From NCBI GenBank assembly GCA_942492735.1, contig OW818648.1, forward strand, positions 1,116,001 through 1,180,000: 64,000 bases of DNA, written 5' to 3'. Of this stretch, positions 59,493 through 64,000 are shown piece by piece (the first letter of the stretch is position 1; each line of letters begins with the position of its first letter). Source of the stretch: Sporobacter sp942492735. GTDB lineage: Bacteria; Bacillota; Clostridia; Oscillospirales; Oscillospiraceae. The position numbers were made by a program, and so were the translations under genes. Below the pieces are notes generated by a model. That model was not told the DNA's origin. It saw nothing but the letters and a program-made list of their open reading frames with translations, and ran no database searches.

Positions 59493-59593
59493 GTAGGGTG
59501 CGGATTCCATATCCGCCCACCGCGGAAGACATGGAATCAAGGCAACAAGACAGGACACGCGGGGGAAGGGCGGATATAGAATCCGCACCCTAC
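59493..59593. repeat. BIME-like REP pair on the right of the RAYT gene
   Basis: Plus copy 59493-59518 (GTAGGGTGCGGATTCCATAT plus CCGCCC) and minus copy 59593-59568 (GTAGGGTGCGGATTCTATAT plus CCGCCC), 49-bp spacer. The region 59415-59490 before it has a decayed further copy of the GTGAAAA...GCGTTACCGTA lead-in. Confidence 0.93.
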
Positions 59594-59640
59594 GGAGATA
59601 ATGGTTTGTAAGAAGCCAATTTAGAAAATGAGGCGATAGA

Positions 59641-61050
59641 ATGAAATTATATAATTCAATGTCGATGAAAAAAGAGGAGTTTATCCCGATCACGGAGGGT
59701 AAGGTCAGCATGTATGCTTGCGGGCCGACTGTCTACAACTATATCCATGTGGGCAACGCGCGCCCGCCTATCATGTTCGATGTGCTGCGGCGATATTTTG
59801 AGTACAGAGGCTATGAGGTGACATTCGTCCAGAATTTTACGGATGTTGACGATAAGATCATCAACCGCGCGAATGAAGAAGGTGTCTCGTCTGAGGCGGT
59901 TGCCGAAAAATATATCGCCGAGTATTATACGGATGCCAGAGAGCTCGGGGTGCGGGACGCGACGATTCATCCAAAAGCGACGGAGAATATACAGGAGATT
60001 ATCGGCATTATCAGCACGCTCATTGAAAAAGGCCTGGCGTATCCGATCAATGGCGACGTTTATTACAGGACATCAAAATTCGCCGACTATGGTAAATTAT
60101 CGCATCAGCCGCTTGAGGACCTTTGCGCGGGCGCGCGTGTTGACGTGGGCGATATCAAGGAGAACCCGGTGGACTTTGCGCTTTGGAAGGCGGCGAAGGC
60201 GGGAGAACCGTCCTGGGCATCGCCCTGGGGCATGGGACGCCCGGGCTGGCATATTGAGTGCTCGGCCATGTCAAACCGCTATCTTGGCAAGACGATTGAT
60301 ATCCACTGCGGGGGGCAGGACCTCATGTTCCCGCATCATGAAAACGAGATTGCCCAGTCCGAGGGGGCAAACGACGCCCCGTTTGTCCATTACTGGCTGC
60401 ACAATGGCTTTATCAGTATCGATAATAAAAAGATGTCAAAATCACTCGGCAACTTCTTTACGGTGAGAGATGCGGCCGCTGCGTATGGCTACGATACGAT
60501 CCGTATGTTCATGCTGATGAGCCATTACAGAAGCCCGCTCAACTACTCCGGCGACATTCTCGTTCAGGCGCGCGGCGCGCTTGAGCGGCTGAAGACGGCG
60601 CAGGGCAATCTAAAGTACCTCATCGAAAACGGTGACGGCAGCGTTCTTAAGGAAAATGAAAAATCACTTACTGCGTGCCTGCCGTCGTACCGCGACCGGT
60701 TTATTGAAGCCATGGACGACGATTTCAACACGGCGGACGCGATCTCCGTCATTTTTGAACTCGTCCGCGAGGCCAATTCCATGACAACACCGGAGCACAG
60801 CCCATCCAAGGCGCTCGCCACTGAGCTGCTGAATGCTTTTGACGAGCTGACAGGTGTGCTTGGCCTTATTTACGGCGAAGAGGACGACAAAAACCTCGCC
60901 GTGGAGGTAGAAGCCCTCATCGAAGCCCGTCAGACAGCGCGCCGTGAGAAGAACTGGGCCGAAGCCGACAGAATCAGGGATAAAATAAAAGAAATGGGCA
61001 TTGTTCTCGAGGACACACCGCAGGGCATCAAATATCACTTCCAGAAATAA
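59641..61050 (+). CDS. cysS: cysteinyl-tRNA synthetase
   Basis: 469-residue class I synthetase. ACGPTVYNYIHVGNARPPI holds the first zinc Cys and the HIGH-equivalent HVGN; WHIECSAM and HCGGQDLMFPHHENE hold other zinc ligands; KKMSKSLGN is the second signature. C-terminal DALR domain about 350-469. Ribosome-binding site GAGGCGAT before ATG. Expected to be controlled by the upstream Cys T-box. Confidence 0.97.
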   Translation: MKLYNSMSMKKEEFIPITEGKVSMYACGPTVYNYIHVGNARPPIMFDVLRRYFEYRGYEVTFVQNFTDVDDKIINRANEEGVSSEAVAEKYIAEYYTDARELGVRDATIHPKATENIQEIIGIISTLIEKGLAYPINGDVYYRTSKFADYGKLSHQPLEDLCAGARVDVGDIKENPVDFALWKAAKAGEPSWASPWGMGRPGWHIECSAMSNRYLGKTIDIHCGGQDLMFPHHENEIAQSEGANDAPFVHYWLHNGFISIDNKKMSKSLGNFFTVRDAAAAYGYDTIRMFMLMSHYRSPLNYSGDILVQARGALERLKTAQGNLKYLIENGDGSVLKENEKSLTACLPSYRDRFIEAMDDDFNTADAISVIFELVREANSMTTPEHSPSKALATELLNAFDELTGVLGLIYGEEDDKNLAVEVEALIEARQTARREKNWAEADRIRDKIKEMGIVLEDTPQGIKYHFQK

Positions 61051-61110
61051 TAAATAAGCGGCTTGGACTTTAATTGGTTGCTAATCATTCACATGTTGGA
61101 GGGTGGAAGA

Positions 61111-61488
61111 ATGAACCCTGTTTTATTAGGAGCGGTAACAGTAGATTGCATTGATCCTCATTCTTTATCCGACTTTTATATTAGATTACTTGGATGGGTA
61201 AAGTCACATGAAGTAGATGACTATGTTTGTATAACGTCATCTCTTTGTGATGTTCGCATTGGTTTTCAAAGAAACCCTGACTATATCCCGCCAGTTTGGC
61301 CTGAAACGCCGAATACACAGCAACAAATGGTTCACCTTGACTTCAAAGCAAAAGATAAAGAAGAAATGGCATTCTTGGTTCAACATGCAATAAATTGTGG
61401 AGCAAATATAGCAGATACACAGTATTCTGATTTATGGACTGTTATGATTGATCCTGCTGGGCATCCTTTTTGTTTTGATACCTTATAA
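61111..61488 (+). CDS. VOC/glyoxalase-like family protein
   Basis: 125 residues: LGAVTVDCIDPHSLSDFYIR, QQMVHLDFKAKDKEEMAFLV, MIDPAGHPFCFDTL. One vicinal-oxygen-chelate unit pair; substrate unknown. AT-rich codon use differs from cysS, suggesting recent acquisition. Start ATG 61111 is set by GGAGGG 7 nt upstream. Confidence 0.82.
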   Translation: MNPVLLGAVTVDCIDPHSLSDFYIRLLGWVKSHEVDDYVCITSSLCDVRIGFQRNPDYIPPVWPETPNTQQQMVHLDFKAKDKEEMAFLVQHAINCGANIADTQYSDLWTVMIDPAGHPFCFDTL

Positions 61489-61508
61489 AAGATAATGCAA
61501 CAGGCGCC

Positions 61509-61640
61509 GTTGTCATTCCCACGCAACTCCGTTGTCATTCCCACGTAGGTGGGAATCCAGCGTTTGTAAGGACAGAGGAGGTGGATACCCGCCTTCGCGG
61601 GTATGACATGGGTATGACTGGGTATGACTGGGTATGACAT
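61509..61640. repeat. GTCATTCCC-type repeats and 10-bp microsatellite
   Basis: GTTGTCATTCCCACG at 61509-61523 and 61531-61545, hairpin TACCCGC / GCGGGTA (61587-61603), then the 10-bp unit GGGTATGACT repeated from 61610 to about 61637. Confidence 0.8.
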
Positions 61641-61771
61641 GGTGTGCTTGGGGGACATCGCTCCCCGGTTGCCTTTGGTGCCCAGGAGCGGCGTAAGCTG
61701 GCAGCTGGCGCTTCAACAAATGGCCGTACCCCCCCGGAGAATAAATGGAAAAAAGCATAACGGTAAACCGC

Positions 61772-61869
61772 GTAGGGGGCGATGCCCACATCGCCCCGTC
61801 GGTCGGTTATTCTGTGGGACGCTAAATATGAGACAAGGCTCACGGCCCGATGAGGGCATCGGGCCCTAC
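61772..61869. repeat. REP-like hairpin pair
   Basis: Plus copy 61772-61797 has the same sequence as the copy at 47472-47497. Minus copy 61869-61844 has a GTAG foot and GGCCCGATG / CATCGGGCC stem. No gene in 61489-61996. Confidence 0.88.
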
Positions 61870-61996
61870 GAGACATCAAAAACGGCGAGCGTTGTAAATA
61901 ATGCGGAACCCGGAGGGCGTTAAATGGCGGAAGGGTTAAGAATGCGCTGGTTGCGCTGTGTTATATCGCTTTTATTGAAAGGGAGAGATATTTGAA

Positions 61997-62656
61997 ATGA
62001 GTGTTTCTGTTGGTCAATTATTTACGATCTCAGAGCTCGATGCAAAGGCTATTTTTGAAGGCGTGACGTATCCGTGGGAAGCTTTAGCAAAGATCAAAGG
62101 CTTTATCCTGGAGTACGCCAAACAGCTGCCGGAAGATTTTGAGCAAATAGCTGAATTTGTATGGGTCGGTAAGGGGACGACTATTGAAAAAACGGCGACG
62201 ATCAACGGGCCTACAATCATTGGTTATGATTGTGAAATCAGGCCTTCGGCTTATATAAGAGAAAACGTGATTATCGGCAATAATGTCGTCGTCGGCAACT
62301 CGACCGAAATAAAGAATTCAATCCTTTTCAACAAGGTGCAGGTGCCGCATTTTAACTATGTCGGTGACTCGATATTAGGATATAAAGCACATTTGGGGGC
62401 CGGCGTTATACTCTCTAATTTGAAGTCGACAAAAGAGAACGTCACAGTTAAATACGAGACAGAATATATTGAAACCGGTTTGAAAAAATTTGGGGCAATG
62501 ATCGGTGATTCGGTTGAAGTAGGGTGCAATTCTGTCTTAAACCCCGGCACCATCGTTGGTAAAGAGAGTATCATTTATCCCTTAAGCTCTGTAAGAGGAT
62601 ATATCCCAGCGAAGAGTATTCTGAAAAGCAATGGCGAAATCGCAGAAAGAAATTAA
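61997..62656 (+). CDS. left-handed beta-helix (hexapeptide-repeat) protein, GlmU-like
   Basis: 219 residues. After a 50-residue helical start, hexapeptide repeats run from about 55 to 200 (VGKGTTIEKTATINGPTIIG, NVIIGNNVVVGNSTEIKNSI, GVILSNLKSTK). Looks like the acyltransferase half of GlmU-type sugar-nucleotide enzymes without the pyrophosphorylase half. May be a UDP-sugar N-acetyltransferase; substrate unknown. Confidence 0.8.
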   Translation: MSVSVGQLFTISELDAKAIFEGVTYPWEALAKIKGFILEYAKQLPEDFEQIAEFVWVGKGTTIEKTATINGPTIIGYDCEIRPSAYIRENVIIGNNVVVGNSTEIKNSILFNKVQVPHFNYVGDSILGYKAHLGAGVILSNLKSTKENVTVKYETEYIETGLKKFGAMIGDSVEVGCNSVLNPGTIVGKESIIYPLSSVRGYIPAKSILKSNGEIAERN

Positions 62657-62720
62657 GGCTGCTGCCTGTCATATGTAAAGGGCGTGATGCGATGCTTCAC
62701 GCTCTTTTTCTTATAAACGA

Positions 62721-63212
62721 CTATGCATCTTCACTGGGAACCGTCCTATATTTTTTGAAAAACCAGAGCGTTGTGATCCGTGAGAGCCATAGAATAAGCA
62801 GAACGGTCAAAAAAGTGATGTACCACTTCCATCCGGTATACTCAAGGATATCGGTGTATTTTTCGACGATCACTTCGACAATCGTCAATGCAAGTGACGC
62901 CCCGACATAGTAAAAGGTTTGCCCCAATTTGGTTGCGTAACGTGGGTAACGCACATTAAAATGAATACAAAAAATGGGTAAAATTAAGTATTCAAAAACA
63001 AAACTAGTGTTATTTGCGCGGCTGAGCTCATGCACAGGATACGCTAATAACCGGAGCTCAACGGCGACAAGACCCAGCAGCCAGATTGGAAACTGGATGA
63101 ATAAAAATATAAATTGCGCCTGGAGGCGGTTTGCTTTCGGGACGAAAAACAAAGAAGCCAATGCAATCAGGAAACCGACAAAAGTAAAATGTGGTCTATT
63201 TTCATGACTCAT
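62721..63212 (-). CDS. CBO0543-family membrane protein
   Basis: 163 residues, about five membrane segments. LLAYPVHELSRANNTSFVFE and VEVIVEKYTDILEYTGWKWY are features of the Clostridia/Bacilli CBO0543 family of unknown function. I start at ATG 63212, overlapping the upstream gene by 11 bp. Same length as the next gene, so a tandem pair. Confidence 0.72.
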   Translation of the reverse strand: MSHENRPHFTFVGFLIALASLFFVPKANRLQAQFIFLFIQFPIWLLGLVAVELRLLAYPVHELSRANNTSFVFEYLILPIFCIHFNVRYPRYATKLGQTFYYVGASLALTIVEVIVEKYTDILEYTGWKWYITFLTVLLILWLSRITTLWFFKKYRTVPSEDA

Positions 63213-63693
63213 TCCTCTGTGGGTGATGAAGCCTTGTATAATACCAATCAATATAGCGTCGGGAAATGTTATATATGACGAAGACTAAAACAAACGAGCC
63301 GAGTACGACAAGCTTATATTTGAAGAAAATGAGATTCGTTACGAGTGACGTCACGTACTGAAGTGAAATCGGCAGAGCAACGGCAACTGCCGAATATAGA
63401 ATTCTCATGCTTTTATGGGCGTTTTTGGGATAATGCAGATAGTAAACGGAAAAGACAGACGGATGGAATACAAAAGAAAAAAGGAAATTACTTTCCGTTG
63501 CATTGGGAAACAGTCTAACAGGGTTCGTCTGAAGTCCGAGCTGAACATACAGCAGCGTGATTGGCCAGCTGAACAGCTGCGCAAGCATAAAGGCAAATAA
63601 AGCCGTCCTCACTTGATTTTTTTTAACGAAGACAAGGAGAAGTAAAACAGATATAACTGTTATAAGGGCCATCGCCAAATAGTCATTAATCAA
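63202..63693 (-). CDS. CBO0543-family membrane protein, tandem copy
   Basis: 163 residues, about five membrane segments (MALITVISVLLLLVFVKK, FAFMLAQLFSWPITLLYVQL). Shares the layout of the following gene (aromatic-acidic motif TESNFLFSFVFHPSVF). TTG 63693 is chosen because AGAGGAGG is 7 nt upstream; an in-frame ATG at 63738 is not preceded by a good site. Confidence 0.68.
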   Translation of the reverse strand: MINDYLAMALITVISVLLLLVFVKKNQVRTALFAFMLAQLFSWPITLLYVQLGLQTNPVRLFPNATESNFLFSFVFHPSVFSVYYLHYPKNAHKSMRILYSAVAVALPISLQYVTSLVTNLIFFKYKLVVLGSFVLVFVIYNISRRYIDWYYTRLHHPQRNES

Positions 63694-63772
63694 TCGATGT
63701 CCTCCTCTGCTGCATTTCCTTATTATTTGCAATACCACAGAATTTATGATTCGCTCTATATTGACGGCAGAT

Positions 63773-63802
63773 GTGACAAAGCATGTTTTAATGTGATATA
63801 AT
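63773..63802 (+). promoter_or_regulatory. promoter of polA
   Basis: GTGACA (63773-63778), 18-nt spacer, TATAAT (63797-63802), 40 nt before the polA start. Confidence 0.6.
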
Positions 63803-63841
63803 ACCAGTTACATTCATCACGAAAGAAAGCGGCGTATATCT

Positions 63842-64000
63842 ATGAAAAAACTCATGGTGCTCGACGGTAACAGCATCGTCAATAGGGCGTTTTACGGCAT
63901 CAGACTTCTCACAACGAAAGACGGGACGCCGACAAACGGGGTTTATGGGTTTTTGGCGATTTTGCAAAAACTCATCAATGACGAGACCCCGGACGCGCTC
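63842..64000 (+). CDS. polA: DNA polymerase I, N-terminal part (cut by window end)
   Basis: First 53 residues: MKKLMVLDGNSIVNRAFYGI, then TPTNGVYGFLAILQKLI. This is the 5'-3' exonuclease domain start of PolA (LDGNSxxxRAFY). Continues beyond the window. Confidence 0.9.
   Translation, partial: MKKLMVLDGNSIVNRAFYGIRLLTTKDGTPTNGVYGFLAILQKLINDETPDAL

Larger units (their letters stand above)
58758..59593 (+). mobile_element. RAYT cassette: transposase flanked by two matching REP pairs
   Basis: A REP-associated tyrosine transposase gene bounded on both sides by near-identical 100-bp REP pairs in the same orientation. It lies between the T-box terminator and cysS. No target-site duplication was identified. 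Confidence 0.85.

Noticed and set aside
61624..61923. 99-residue plus-strand frame in the repeat-rich gap before the hexapeptide protein
   Set aside because: Built mainly from palindromic repeats; no ribosome-binding site or domain.
61505..61996. Possible prophage or integrative-element border
   Set aside because: Only short palindromes and a microsatellite; no integrase, attachment site or tRNA end seen.

Overview
The window reads as a chromosomal segment of a spore-forming anaerobic Clostridia bacterium (Firmicutes, closest in feel to Oscillospiraceae/Ruminococcaceae-type lineages; the genus is not determinable by eye). Reasons: the S10-spc-alpha gene order with the Map / KOW-protein / IF-1 / L36 arrangement, zinc-type S14, S4 and Adk, SpoVT and SpoVAC sporulation proteins, a T-box leader for cysS, a GEMM-type c-di-GMP riboswitch, ATP-type PEP carboxykinase, an SLH-domain surface protein, and strong AGGAGG ribosome-binding sites.

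Layout. 1-9.3 kb: regulators and housekeeping genes (LysR, mobB, pckA, a DNA/RNA methyltransferase, spoVT, a TipA-like MerR, hpf, fumarase alpha, a flavin reductase, nfo). 9.3-12.6 kb: a c-di-GMP riboswitch controlling a cNMP-binding/DUF2225 protein, then proS. 12.6-20.9 kb: dusB, an ECF sigma/anti-sigma pair, degV, ychF, a DUF1624 membrane protein and a FeoA-FeoB fusion. 21-37.5 kb: the complete S10-spc-alpha ribosomal supercluster with secY, adk, map, infA and rpoA. 37.5-44.3 kb: spoVAC, an XpaC-like protein, an RbsA/RbsC-type ABC pair and an unrecognised helix-turn-helix protein. 44.3-52.6 kb (minus strand): the rimP-nusA-ylxR-ylxQ-infB-rbfA-nrnA-truB-ribF translation operon, headed by a promoter plus a short attenuator-like terminator. 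52.7-58.1 kb: an acyltransferase, an SLH-domain surface protein with a leader of about 415 nt, and an exported stalk-like protein. 58.4-61 kb: a cysteine T-box, a RAYT transposase with its palindromes, then cysS. 61-64 kb: a VOC protein, a hexapeptide-repeat protein, two tandem membrane proteins and the start of polA.

The most interesting thread is a REP/RAYT system. About two dozen short hairpins, nearly all carrying the tetranucleotide GTAG at the 5' foot of an imperfect palindrome, sit in the intergenic spaces of the whole window. Most come in head-to-head pairs. Their stems differ in sequence but keep pairing, which is natural covariation. One pair type flanks, on both sides, a REP-associated tyrosine transposase (HUH family), and that whole cassette lies between the cysteine T-box terminator and cysS. 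One such hairpin even supplies the stop codon of nusA. Other points: an Asn/Gly/Pro 12-residue repeat tail on ribosomal protein S3 (with an Asn/Arg-rich S5 N-terminus), an 18-bp tandem repeat expanding the zinc-knuckle region of ProRS, and a 51-bp duplication of the end of hpf.
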